64,000 bases of DNA, from positions 1,240,001 through 1,304,000 of the forward strand of contig OZ024849.1 of assembly GCA_964017145.1 (NCBI GenBank), given 5' to 3'. Both the position numbers and the translations under genes were made by a program. The DNA is from Agrocybe praecox. Its lineage: Eukaryota > Basidiomycota > Agaricomycetes > Agaricales > Agrocybaceae. The first letter of the stretch is position 1; each line of letters starts with the position of its first letter. Of the stretch, positions 23,497-34,570 are shown piece by piece. A model generated the notes under the pieces. The model was not told the DNA's origin and searched no databases. It was given only the letters and a program-made list of their open reading frames with translations.

Positions 23497-25431
23497 ATGT
23501 CTCTCCAGTCCAGCTCAAACACACGCGACTCGACGACTGATAACACAGGTGCCAAATGCGCTACTGGAAGTCAGGTAACCGCCCAGGCTCCTATCACCGC
23601 CAACTCTCAGCAGCAGCTCGCTCGTAGACCCTCACTGAAACAGAAAACTCCATACTACCCTTTCCTGCCCTCGAAACCCGGGGGGACACTACCCCCCCGC
23701 AATGCGATAGCAGGTCCAAGCAGACAGTCAAATGCAGTTTCTGATCCGCGTCTCCCAAAGCCCAATTCCAGCCCCACCTTCACCAACGCCGTTGCGGTCC
23801 AACCTCCGAGTCGCACTGGTGATACTACCATCATCTCATCCTCCGTCGTAGCAGAAGTCAGCGAACAATTCAAAGTGAACGACCTCGTGGACGCAGTTGT
23901 GCATCTCGCCAAAAAGGGTGTCGTTGACAACTACCAGGTGCACTACGACTACGCAGAGGCGTCGTGGAAGAATGCGGAGAGGAGGTGCGCGGAGTTAGAA
24001 GACCAGGTGTCTCGCTTGGAGCGTATCCGGGGAGAGGAAAAGGGTCGTCTGGAGGCGACAGTCGCGCGCCTACAGCAGCAGCTTCTTACACAACAACGCG
24101 ACGATTCTCCTCCAGAGTCGGTCTCTGATCAACATTCCGATGAAGCAGACGATGACACTCAAGCTGAAATCTTCACGCTTAAGAGCATAATCGGAAGGAT
24201 GAAACAGTCCCATAGTGCTGCAATGTTAAATCAAGGCAATCAATTGAGGAAATCAAAGGAGAAGGTTATGAACGAGTTGAATGGAGCGCAGTCGCAAGTA
24301 CAGGCACTTGAAACGGCGCTCATAGAGGAACGCGATAAGACAACGACACTGTCTACAGTCATACAACAACAGAAAGCACAAATCTACAAGAAGCTTGCAG
24401 AAGACAAGAAACGTTTCGATGCCGAAATCACACGATTGAAAGCCACGATCGCACAATTGCAGAAGCAGAAGGAAGAAGCGGTCGAAGAGAAGGAAAATCA
24501 AACCGAAGCCGAAACCGCCAAACTGCAGGCTGTCCTCGTCCATTTTCAAAAGCATAAGGCCGAATCCGAAGCGAAGATCACCAAACTCGACGCCGAAACC
24601 ACCAATCTGAAGAATCTCGTCGTACAACTACGAAGGGAGAAAGCCGAAGCGGAAAAGCTTTACGAGAGTAAAATCTCCAGCCTCACTGGGATCTCCATGC
24701 AATTAACAAGAGAGAAAGGCGAAATGGAAGAATCCTGGAAGAGTAAACTCGATGGCGAAACAGCCAGACTGAAGAATGCCATCGCGCAACTACGAAAGCA
24801 GAACGCCGACGAACAAGCGAAATCAGATGGAATCATCACGCAGTTGCAGAAGGAGAAAGCTGAAATGGCAGAAATGCACAGAACGCAACTGGACGCCGAA
24901 ACGACCGCGGTGAAGAACAACTTCATGGAGTTGCAACAGCGACAACGAGCCGCGATGGAGGCGAACAAGATGAAGTTCAACACCGAAATAACGAGGTTGA
25001 ACGGGATAATCGCGCAGGTGGAAAAGGAGAAAGGCGAAACGGAGGCAGCGAACAAGGCCAACTTCGACGCCGAAACGAACAAATTGAGGAACCTCATCGA
25101 ACAGTCGCACAGACAGAACGCGCTGGCAGAAGAGGGTAATCAAATATTGAAGGTGCGAATGGACAAATCCGCGGCAGAACTCGAAGCATCCATGGAGCGG
25201 GAAAGGAAATTGAATGCAGAGAAATCGGCTTTGAGAGATGCGCTACGCAAAGAAAGGAGTGCCAGGGAATCATTGGTGACGACACTGGCAGCGGCTCTGG
25301 ATAAGAGCAAAGCGGATTTGAAGAGGAAAGTGTCTAGTAACGACGAAGAGGGCGAAATTTTGGAAGAAGAAGAGCATGAGTCAAAACGAATCAAATTAGG
25401 TGACTTGACATCGGTTTACAATCTCTTCTGA
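23497..25431 (+). CDS. Long coiled-coil protein, cluster paralogue C
   Basis: A single exon of 644 codons plus stop. Residues 1-125 are Ser/Pro/Thr-rich (SDPRLPKPNSSPTFT). The rest is an extended coiled coil, with several imperfect internal repeats of about 45 residues built on A/E-x-TxLK-NxIAQLxxxK and DAETxxLKNLVxQL. The end is EEGEILEEEEHESKRIKL, resembling DLEDGELLESERKRRRLN of paralogue A. Repetition and lack of introns suggest growth by internal duplication. No enzyme motif. Long minus-strand open frames across it are mirror-frame artefacts of the heptad composition. Confidence 0.8.
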   Translation: MSLQSSSNTRDSTTDNTGAKCATGSQVTAQAPITANSQQQLARRPSLKQKTPYYPFLPSKPGGTLPPRNAIAGPSRQSNAVSDPRLPKPNSSPTFTNAVAVQPPSRTGDTTIISSSVVAEVSEQFKVNDLVDAVVHLAKKGVVDNYQVHYDYAEASWKNAERRCAELEDQVSRLERIRGEEKGRLEATVARLQQQLLTQQRDDSPPESVSDQHSDEADDDTQAEIFTLKSIIGRMKQSHSAAMLNQGNQLRKSKEKVMNELNGAQSQVQALETALIEERDKTTTLSTVIQQQKAQIYKKLAEDKKRFDAEITRLKATIAQLQKQKEEAVEEKENQTEAETAKLQAVLVHFQKHKAESEAKITKLDAETTNLKNLVVQLRREKAEAEKLYESKISSLTGISMQLTREKGEMEESWKSKLDGETARLKNAIAQLRKQNADEQAKSDGIITQLQKEKAEMAEMHRTQLDAETTAVKNNFMELQQRQRAAMEANKMKFNTEITRLNGIIAQVEKEKGETEAANKANFDAETNKLRNLIEQSHRQNALAEEGNQILKVRMDKSAAELEASMERERKLNAEKSALRDALRKERSARESLVTTLAAALDKSKADLKRKVSSNDEEGEILEEEEHESKRIKLGDLTSVYNLF

Positions 25432-25768
25432 GCATTTTGTTTTGCTAACTTTCATCATCTGGAAGAAGTCGGCGACACCGAACCGTCAGGTTGACATGGC
25501 CACATTTCTTCGTACCATCGCTAGCGCTCAATTATCGTGCCGGATTGCCCTTCGTCGAGAAAGTTTCAAGCGCTGGGACTTTTTCTCGCCGAGGCATCTT
25601 CTCTTGCCGTTTTCCTGCAATTAATCAACTTTTTTATTTTTTATTTTTAGGTTTCATTCTTGTTCTTTTCGTCGACATGTAATATAGTAGGTAACTTACG
25701 GCTCGATTGCGACGGGGTATTTATTTCGTCAAATTTTCTACCTGTAAACATAATCAATATTATTGGCT
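25432..25768. other. Intergenic, nothing recognised
   Basis: Short open frames only; AT-rich 3' flank of paralogue C. Confidence 0.4.
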
Positions 25769-26308
25769 CTATGGAAAAAAAAGCTCATCGCTCGAGATCT
25801 TCCAGAGTATCACTAGTAAGCGCCGACGTTGTACCATTTGATCCAAGGTCATTTCGCGTAGCAAGTGTCGCAAAGGCTTAACGAATTGGTGGATAGTTCT
25901 AGTGAAGATGAGCTGGTCTTTGTTGATTGCATCTAAGACGTCGCTCTGAACCTTGCTGTCCGGGAACGTACAATAGAGCTGGTACGCCAACGTCGCCACA
26001 AAGCCACTTGCATGATTTAACCTGGATGAATCTGAACGGCTAGAGAAAAAGCTTGCAAGTCTCAGTCCTTTTTCTATACACAATTCGACGATACTTTTAG
26101 CGATTGATGATTTTCCAGCTCCTGCAGCTCCGGTAAGCCACATGAAGAACCTGTCTTTGGTTGTCTCGTCTAGGACCAGAATCCAAGCCATGATCCTATT
26201 CAGAATTGCAACACGGGTACGTGGATGGAACTTTGGTAGATCGAAACATGATCCTGAGTCGTGAAATGCACTCGGCGCAACCGCCTCTTTTAGAATGTCA
26301 AGGGGATC
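25769..26308 (-). pseudogene. NACHT-type NTPase fragment
   Basis: Starts, in phase, with DPLDILKEAVAPSAFHDSG and HPRTRVAILNRIMAWI, the typical linker before the NACHT domain of agaricomycete STAND proteins. The Walker A motif is WLTGAAGAGKSSIAKSI, followed by ASFFSSRSDSSRLNHASGF. The reading frame ends after only about 180 codons, before the Walker B region and any repeat domain. An in-frame TAA precedes the first block, though an acceptor (CTCAG) at about 26309 could mark an upstream intron. Intact relatives are many hundreds of residues long and are linked to fungal innate-immunity-like and heterokaryon-incompatibility functions. This copy is probably dead. Confidence 0.75.
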
Positions 26309-26666
26309 TGAGACGTTTCTTTAGAAGGAAAGGTTGGAATGATGACGAGGAATACCTTTTGTCTTCGATGGCTCTTGTAGAACACGATAATCCTGATAAA
26401 AATCCTGGGTAAACTGTCCTCTAGATACAAGAACATTCTCTGATGATTTCATGACCTTATTAGAGGAGGAGTGGACTGTTAGTACTTTAGTACCCAGATT
26501 ACATGATGAGTGCGTACAGAGTGCGTACGTCCCTTATCATTGGGCTGGTCAGTGTTTAAATATAAAGGTTTCAGGCTTTTACCACTGTTGGTTGATGCAA
26601 GCCCGAGCTACCTCTTGCGTTCATTTGATATTTGATATTTAGAATCAGATACTCAGTTGTACTTCT
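26309..26666. other. Intergenic, nothing recognised
   Basis: Gap between the 5' end of the NACHT fragment and the start of the nucleotidyltransferase-like gene. No exon signal beyond a possible upstream exon of the NACHT fragment. Confidence 0.35.
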
Positions 26667-28006
26667 ATGAAGTCTGTTCTCCCTCCACGATTATTTCTCC
26701 CGACAAAATTATTCTTTGAAGTTTTGAACAAGAAGAAGGTGGATGGAATCGTCGTTGGTGGTGCTGCACTAGGGTTGAATGGGTCACATCGATTCACAAG
26801 GGTAGGCTAATCGTGTGGTGAGGGATTAATTGGTATTTACTGTCTACATAGGATGTCGACGTCAACGTTTCCTCGTTTTCTTTCAGCAAGAAACTCGGCG
26901 AACCATTCATACATCGAGCTGGTAGTAGCCCATCCAGACTACGAGTCACCTATTTAGATCCTAAAGAAGCTATCAAAATCGATCTCTCGACTGAGAAAGC
27001 ACGTTTCTTTCCTGTGCTCCTCAACCACACAGCTGTGCTTGATGGCGTTAGGTATGCGAAACCGGAGCTTCTGCTTGTTGATAAAATACAGACGTATACG
27101 GAGCGCTTTGCCGACGCACGGAGAGTCAGCGACGAATACGATATCTAGACCTGTGACAGGCCGTTATATGAGGTGTCGGTGCAGAACCTCGATATACCGA
27201 CCTGTCCAGCTGAGTTTAAAATAGGGGTCTACCGCTTATGATCGCCATCAGCTCATGTAATCAGCCCCGTTTGGATAAAAACCTGTTTGGGTGTTCGGCA
27301 TTGTATTCGGCAATTATGCGTTCTCTCAAAACATATCTACTCATGAGGAGTATACAGTTGAATGTGTGGGTCAAAGTCTCGAAATCAATTTTTTAGCTCA
27401 CATGGGTCTTGTTGGTGTGGCGCTTTGCATCAATATGCCCTTGATAGCTGCAAACCTAATGCACAAGAGTCAAACAAAAGCCTGAGAAGAGCGCTGCCAC
27501 TTGTCTGTGGGCCCAGGTGAGGGAACAACATCTACACAAAAGATGCTGTCAGTTTAAAAAACAAATTTTCTGGTTTGAATTAATGTTCAGGATTATAGCA
27601 ATGACTGACAGGACGTTATGGATGATTTTACGTCCCTTTTCACTCCTGCCATAAATGGCCGAAAACTATCTTTAGGTATCCCCAAATATCCTTTATCCAA
27701 ACGGAGATGATTACATGAGCTGATGGCGATCATAAGCGGTAGACCCCCATTTTAAACTCAGATCCACCAGCCGGAGAATCGAGATTCTCCATCGCTTCGC
27801 GATATCTCATTCTGCGGCTGGTCACGAGCCTATACGATATCCAGTCCCTCCTCGAATGCCTTTTGGACAGTGAAACCGTTGTTCCTGAACGTCTACAAGA
27901 GATATTTCTCACTCCTCCCGTCTTGCAGAAATTCTATAATATGGTTGATTTGGACTCAAACTTAGCACATTATAAGTATTTCTTCGAGGCGGTTGGGATT
28001 CTGTAG
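26667..28006 (+). pseudogene. Nucleotidyltransferase-fold-like gene split by a MITE
   Basis: Exon 1 is 26667-26801 and exon 2 starts at 26852. The pattern GIVVGGAALGLNGSHRF then DVDVNV matches the GG...R-x-T-x-DxD core of minimal nucleotidyltransferases. Coding is broken at 27145 by an inserted element and resumes in phase at 27842, ending at 28006 (EIFLTPPVLQKFYNM, YKYFFEAVGIL). Omitting the insert and one copy of the flanking 10-bp duplication leaves 594 nt, exactly 198 codons including stop. A TAG stop starts the inserted DNA, so the present allele would make a protein lacking its last 54 or so residues. Family assignment is by motif only; the cellular role is unknown. Confidence 0.65.
27146..27831. 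mobile_element. 686-bp MITE with long diverged TIRs and 10-bp TSD (MULE-like)
   Basis: Flanked by ATACGATATC at 27136-27145 and 27832-27841. The ends are inverted relative to each other: about 65 bp of diverged terminal sequence, then a strong inverted repeat at 27210-27291 versus 27681-27761 (CTGAGTTTAAAAT, GGGGTCTACCGCTTATGATC). The middle is non-coding. A target duplication of 9-11 bp with long TIRs is the hallmark of Mutator-like elements; no transposase is present, so it is non-autonomous. Confidence 0.85.
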
Positions 28007-29476
28007 ATATCATCCCTATCTCTCTCATTTCTGTTCATCATCGCCACTCACTTACTTATGTATCTAAAGTAACATAGACATAGATATTGACGGAATAACG
28101 AATGTGATTGTACATTCGTAGGTTTCCATCGTTTTCTGTAATAATATAACAAAAGAAGGTCAGCTGTACGCCGAACTAGGTGTATGTAAAAATGCACATA
28201 TCTTGTGATATTCAAAAATGCTTGACACTGGTTGCTGAATGTGAAAGAACAATTGAACAAGAAATTATGAATCAAAAAGTGTATAAATTACCCTCAAATC
28301 TTGGCAACAAGGAATGGGTCGTAAACAACAGGATTGAAGGTACAAATAAGAGTATGAAATACCTTGTTTATTCTATGTAATTCGTGCATTCTTACCCTTC
28401 ACAAACTCCCTTTCCAGCTCTGCTTTAAGTAGCACACCTGTAGGACCAGAAGGGGTCTTGATAACGCTACTCATGTCCAATTTGCGGCACAAAGGCTACT
28501 TCTGGTTTCGTATAAATGCAGCTACAGCCTACGAGGCAATGAGTTTCGACATCCGTCGATTTTCACTGCACTCACAGTCGTACCTAGATTACTGACTTGC
28601 ATAGTAATCTTCAATATCCGCCCACCATACCTGGCTTCTAACATCTTCCAGTTTTTATTCGCAGTTCACTTTTTATTCTTGTTCTTTTCTTCCACGTTTG
28701 CCCATAGTCCCTCGTAGTTACCTTGGGTCTGACCTTCTTGGATTCGAAGTGTTATTCCGGCCGAGAACCTTTGGGTGCAAATGTCATTGTCTCGCTGGAA
28801 CAGTCCAGAGTGCTGCTGGATGGTGCGTCGAGCAGCCTCGCACGATGGCGGTAGTGGTCAAGGAATGATTGGATTCGGCTATGTACGTGTCGGGGTCACA
28901 TATCTATGTACACGATCTAATCTAATCAGGCTGGTGCAGGTTGCACTCCCACATCGCAAACCCCAAAAATTCGTGTGCTACGCCTTAAGTTCATACAAGA
29001 ATAATCTTGTTTCTCCTTCTCTCTCATTCTTCTCGCTTCCCCTCTCACTGGCTGCAACTATCAACAATTAACAAGCTGGCATGTCTAAAAATAGTTATTT
29101 ATGTTGAGATCATAGTTTGCGCGAATTACGTACACAGAGTCCTTCTGCATTTGAACCTCTCCTTGTTTGAGCCTTGTTTTGGTCATTTCTCGTTGTTGCC
29201 AGAAACCTTCCATCATGGTTACTTTATACTCGATATTCGCATGCATATTAAAGGCATGGTTGGAAAGCTAGCCAGCGGTAGAGGTTTTCCTCTTCCACAC
29301 TATAACCTTCGCAATGCCAGGACTCCGTATGTCGCTTTGTGCTCTGCATCAGTGGTTGATTAACATGACCTGTTTGTCTTTGCAGATATTCCAGTAATAA
29401 GAAATGTAATTCTCTCTGTTGGTGAGTCGTCTCTCATTTAACGTCATAGTCTATTTGGTCAATGCAGTGTGAGCAG
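28007..29476. other. Intergenic stretch with weak exon-like traces
   Basis: On the minus strand 28472-28394 reads MSSVIKTPSGPTGVLLKAEL and ends at a good donor (GTAAGA), but no convincing following exon was found. On the plus strand 29000-29470 is likely to contain the 5' exons and promoter of the F-box gene. No RNA gene seen. Confidence 0.3.
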
Positions 29477-30906
29477 GGAAAGCCATAGGATATCGCCGTC
29501 GTTTGCATATCAACGAGTTTCCCGAAGAGGTGTTGATGAACATTCTGCTATATGTTCTGAGAACCACGTCAGGCACCCCTCGCATTACGAGTGTTGGAGA
29601 TATACCTGTCCTGAGCGCCCTTACCGAAGAAACACCAGTCATTTCGCTTGATTTCCAATGCACCCCATTTCCCTTGTCCCAAGTTTGCCAACGATGGAGG
29701 AAAATTGTGACGATGAAGAGTGCATTTTGGAGCTCTATAGCAGTCGTTGAACCTATCGAGAAGCAATTATACCGAACGCAGCTGTGGATGGAGCGTGCTG
29801 GCTCTCAGCTCCTTGATATTCATATTTATCAGTATTCAGACCCGACGGAGGCTAAGCAAGCACCTCTCAATGCTATATTCGACCTTCTATGCACCCGAGC
29901 ACATCAGTGGTCAACACTGTTCCTCAAGCTCGATCAATACGTTCCGAACAGGCTCCTGAACAACGACCTCGTTTTGCCCAATTTGCATGCGGTCACATTA
30001 TTCCTGGGAACTTCAATACCCGTCAAATATCAGGAAAATCTTTGGAAGCGCCTGCATTACTCGCAGCGCTTACGGATCCTTACATTCTCTTCAACATTCA
30101 GACCATCTACCCCTCTGGCATGCAGCCTTCGAGACCTTACGTTGACAATGCCCATGAGCGTGGAACAGCTAGCAAGCCAGACGCGATACTACCCGAACTT
30201 GAAGTCATTGCGAGTCGCAATCTGCGACAACGCCCTATCCGGCGTGTATGCTGCTCCTGCTCGGCTTCGAACGATGGGAGAGCTTCAAGAGCTATGCATC
30301 ACGCGTATCCACGATGCCGACCTCATCCCATTCTTTGAATACTTCTGCCTCCCCTCTCTGGCGTCAATAACCGTCGAAGACATGTGCCAGCTCGAATGCG
30401 ATGCACTGTGGGAGCTTATTGAAGAATCAGAATGCTCTCTCCGCATCCTCAGCCTCGGTCTTTCGCAAGGAGTCTCCTCGGACGACATTCTGGAATGGTT
30501 CGACCGCGATTGCCTCAAGAACGTCGAAACGCTCGTAATCACCGGAGCCTCCCTGCAAATAACCAACGACGTCCTTCTCCAGCTGCACTGTCCCTCTCGT
30601 CGAGGTGTCAAACCACTCTACTTTCCCAAACTCAAGCATCTCGGTCTCGTCAAATGCCATGCTGATATCAACGAGAACGATTTAATATCAATGCTGGGGT
30701 CGAGGTACTGGGTGATACCTCCTTTGGGATCCGACCTACCGACTTTGAAAACTGAGTTGAGGACGGCGGTAGTCGTGGTTGAAGAGAAAACACACAAGAT
30801 GAGGATGTATGAACAGATGATTAACCAGTGCGCGAAGACGATGATGGATTTTGGGAAGACGAAGTATGTGTGGAGAGATAGGAAATTGACCATTGAACAG
30901 GCATAA
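29477..30906 (+). CDS. F-box protein with leucine-rich C-terminal region
   Basis: The main exon begins after an acceptor near 29476 and reads KAIGYRRRLHINEFPEEVLM, the usual opening of agaricomycete F-box proteins. The F-box continues to FPLSQVCQRWRKIVTMKSAF. The remainder, about 390 residues, has spaced Leu-rich stretches typical of the degenerate LRRs in this expanded family. F-box proteins join SCF ubiquitin ligases through Skp1 and select substrates with the C-terminal part. No ATG lies in the open part of the exon before the F-box, so one or more short upstream exons must supply the start; I could not place them. The stop is at 30904-30906. A single intact exon suggests a functional gene. 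Confidence 0.8.
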
Positions 30907-31552
30907 GTTGGTATGTTGTCACCTTTATTAGATCGATATTTCATTGATTGAAATTTTCTCTCGCCCGCGCAGTCAAATTCCATATCTGTGTACCCCTCTC
31001 ATCAGGCTCATTTTCTTCAAATTACATCGTTCCCGTGTGGCCATGTTTTTTATTCAAAGTAGATTACAACTGGAACGACCAAAGACATCAAAAATGTAAT
31101 TCATTTTAAGGGGCCAGTAATTCCAGTTCGATGTCCTCCTTGGCAAAGGTTTTGATAACGATGATGCAGCCGATCCGAGACTGATGACTACGTCCTGGAG
31201 CATATGGCGCAGTTACAGAAGGAGAAGAAAACCGCTGCAGTCGTGTCTAAAGGTGCAAAAAAGAAGAACAAGACCAAAGACAGAATACAAATCGCGAGAC
31301 CTTGGATTCTCAAAGTTTGAAATGTGAGCCGGAAATTCGGCATACCCTCCTCCAATAGAGGAAATAACAGAAACTCCAGCAAAATCATTATACACCAACC
31401 AGAGGTAATAAAAACCATAAGAATGAGCATAGTAAAGTACCAACTAGCCATATACAACATATAGTAATCGCCAACAATTCCAATTCAATCCTTATCCAAA
31501 GCAGTGAACGCCGAACGTAACCGTCAGTATACCAGGAAATCCACGATCAACA
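30907..31552. other. Convergent intergenic region
   Basis: Between the 3' ends of the F-box gene and EOS1. At 31175-31318 the plus strand reads a Lys-rich segment (DDYVLEHMAQLQKEKKTAAV) that could be an exon remnant, without any matching start. Confidence 0.35.
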
Positions 31553-33383
31553 CTAACAACCAGCCGCAAACTCTCTCCTAAGCTGCTCCGCCCACGCCAT
31601 CACGAAATACACAATCCCAGCTGGCAACACGCACTTCACACCGACCTCTCTCCAGTCCCAGCGTCGCCCGCCCCATTTACCTCCCCCGCGCCACCGCTTC
31701 CAGTAAGCCGTGCTTCGCTTCTGAGGGATCGGAGCCAAAGGTGTGCTGGACGTATGTGACTGGGATAACCCCGACCTCCCATGCCCATGCCCATGTGCGT
31801 CGGCAGCCGTCGTCGACGGATGAGGCTCCGCCTTGTCCTTCTCCCACCACAGGTTACTCGTCACCCAGATCTGCACGCTCCTGCTCATACACGTCGTCGT
31901 ACCAATCACGGCCCATGTTATAACAGGTCGTTTCTCGTGCTCCAGTATCGTTAATGTGAGGTGCGTCGCTGGCCAGCAGATACCCTGCAGAGCGAGAAGG
32001 CGTACGAGCGTCGATAGTGGTGGATAGTATAATCTCCATCGGGTTAGAAGGCCGGTGGCGAGTGCGAGGCATTGATAGCCTGTCAAGATGGCCTATATCA
32101 TTTAAAATAGTGTATAATATTAGTTTAGAGTTGGCGCTGCGTTTTAAAGAAACACTCGAATGTAAAAGAAGCTTGAACGCACCCAGATCGCGGAAACGAA
32201 ATAATCCATCCTTTCAGGTGGCTGTCTCGTACTTCCCTCAAGCAGACTTGGCGGCCGCCAAATATGATAGAGGTTATACATCGTTCCAAAAATAGCAGGA
32301 ACGATGCTGAGCAGGCGGCTGAATTCAAAGAGGAGGGGAGTGAACCAAGCTTCGAGGGTGTTTGGTGGGATTAGGGGACCTGAGGAGGGGATGATGCGGG
32401 CTGTTGGGAGGTGCTTCGACTGCGGAAAAGCATGTTAATATGAAGGTCTGGACGAGTACGAGAACACGAAATAGAGTTTTGGGAGATGGGAATAATCAAA
32501 AAAGGATATGAATGGGTGAGCATTCAATGGACGACCAGAATAGAAAAAAGCAGGATGCTGGCGTCCCTTAAGCAATACAGAGCGTGCGCTCATCCATGCA
32601 AGACAAGATATTCATCAGCTATCCGTCTTTCCATCAACTGCCAGGTGATAGATGATGTTGATGTCTCCAAAGAAAGATACAGAAACGAAAAAAAAATAGC
32701 ATCAGGCACGACAAACTCACCGGCTCGTCCGTTTCAGTCTCCGTCTCTCCCGCACCTATTGTCCCAGGAGTCGTTGATATCAGCTTATCGCGTGATTTTG
32801 AGGACGATGCAGCAGCGAGTCCAAATATCCGGCTTCGTAGGCTGCTTGAAGATGCGTTGTTGTTGTTGTCATATCGGGACGTACTTGACGTGTAAAGCAT
32901 GTCGTCATTCTCATCCCTGTCATCGTCTTCTGAATCAGAATGCATGGTCGTGTCAGCGTGGGGTCGCAACATATGCGAGGGGTCGTGTTGAGGAGAATAA
33001 GGTGGTGGGGTCTGGTGAGGGTCGTAGCAGAGCAAAGGCGATGATAAGGATTTCTGAGCCAGAGACCGCGAGCTGGTGATGGGGTAGACTTGTGAAGGGT
33101 TGATTAGGAACTGGGCCTTGGAAATGAAAGGGTCTTTTTGGAGGATGTCTGTCAGGAGTTTCTCCTTCTCTTTCCCCTTCTCCTTGTAATTCGTTGGTTT
33201 GTCGTTTTTTAAGTGAAGAAAGGGCTTTGCCTTTCCAGATGGCGGAGAAGAATTCGGGATATGCGTGTTGGCCAGCGTGAGATTCGACCTGTTATCGTGT
33301 ACTTGAGGTTTTGACGACGCCTTCCTGACTTTAGTGGTCCTAACAGGGGGCCTAGTGGGTGGGACGAGCATTGTGTTGTCCAT
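31553..33383 (-). CDS. EOS1: N-glycosylation protein EOS1 family (ER membrane)
   Basis: Eos1 is a fungal ER membrane protein implicated in N-glycosylation and oxidative-stress tolerance. Exons 33383-32721, 32419-32183 and 32092-31553 join in phase for 479 codons plus stop, with a 301-bp first intron that might hide a small exon. The N-terminal 220 residues are a basic then Ser/Asp-rich low-complexity region. The conserved core has several hydrophobic helices: FEFSRLLSIVPAIFGTMYNL, ILTGYQCLALATGLLTRWRL, LLALQGICWPATHLTLTIL and PVITWAVIGTTTCMSRSVQI ending VTSNLWWE. A His/Gly-rich loop and a last helix (VLPAGIVYFVMAW) follow. The ATG at 33383 is the first usable one. Confidence 0.8.
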
Positions 33384-34570
33384 GATGAACAAAGACACGA
33401 GAGGCAGAGAAAAGGGAAAGGAAAGCGAGAAAGAAAAGGAAAAGATTATAAACTTTGAGTTTGAAAATGGAGACTAGTAGGAAGAACGCGTACCTGGAAT
33501 AAATGTAAGGATGGAGGAAAGAAATAAAGGTGTCAGCGCCGCTGCTAAGCCCGATATGCCGCGCTCTCTGCCAAGTCCATGCCGCATCATATTTTTGAAA
33601 CCCCGAGCTTTCTCACGCGCCATAAAAGCATTTCGGACTTTTCGAGCCGATGCTTTTCTGTCCTTTTCTTTTCCTTCAACATTTATTCTACCAATCTGGT
33701 CAAATACAGCTACAGCGATGGCGCAAATATTCAACATATCCTTTTTTTATGACTTGGTTCTGCTCTCTGCTCATTGCTCATCTTTACGTACTGTCGTAAC
33801 CTATCTTTCTCTGAAACGAATCAGACCGGTTTACCCATCCAACGACGCAACTGCAACTTCAACCATCCCGACCGTGAAATTTCTCATGTGTATCTCCGTA
33901 CTCGGTGCTCATCATCTGCTCAAGTATACGATCCCTAAGCGGCACGATGTTTGAGATATTGGTCCCCTTGCGTTTGTTTACCTGGTTTCCTCCCGACATA
34001 ATCGCTGCTCCACTCCATCAAGACCATGAATTCAATTTCTAGCCACTACTCATTCTGTTCCGAGGCCACAACGCCGACGATCAAGTTTGACTTTGAAAAT
34101 GCGAATTCATTCTGTAACCGACCTAGGTCTTTCATGTATGCTGCTTCTAGCGACCAGTACGGTATATCCTGGCATTAATCGCGCCCACTGGGCTCTGTCC
34201 ACTAAGATTGTCAAAATCCTCATAACCTTATGGCGGCTAATCCCAATTACACAGTGGTCTACATGAATGGACCCCGTCAGTACGCTGAAGGACTTGCAGT
34301 GATCTGTGTCACAGGCGCCCGCCAACTTGAATTACTGAAATGTGGTTCAACTTGTTGTAATCAAATTTGTGACGTCGGCTAAATTTAGCACTCATGTGCA
34401 TGGTCTATGGGCGTCATTTAATTCTTTCCTAGTCGTCCTTTCACCAAGTCCCGACCGCCCCCAAGGCAAAACCGAAATACAGCGTTTGTATAAAATGTTT
34501 TCCTCCTCGACATATATTACACTCACAAAGTTCCATACCACATACGTATTTCCCACGAAATTTCGAAAAG
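33384..34570. other. Intergenic region, no supported gene
   Basis: The EOS1 promoter and about 1 kb without recognisable coding. An open plus-strand frame at 33511-33954 has no family signal and overlaps the likely EOS1 5' untranslated region. Confidence 0.4.

Noticed and set aside
24253..25394. Several long minus-strand open frames opposite paralogue C
   Set aside because: They are Leu/Phe-rich mirror frames of a Glu/Lys/Gln coiled coil; the plus-strand frame is longer and matches its relatives.
30427..30660. Open frames on both strands inside the F-box gene
   Set aside because: Shadows of the conserved F-box protein frame.
33511..33954. 147-codon plus-strand frame upstream of EOS1
   Set aside because: No domain and it overlaps the probable EOS1 5' region; likely chance.
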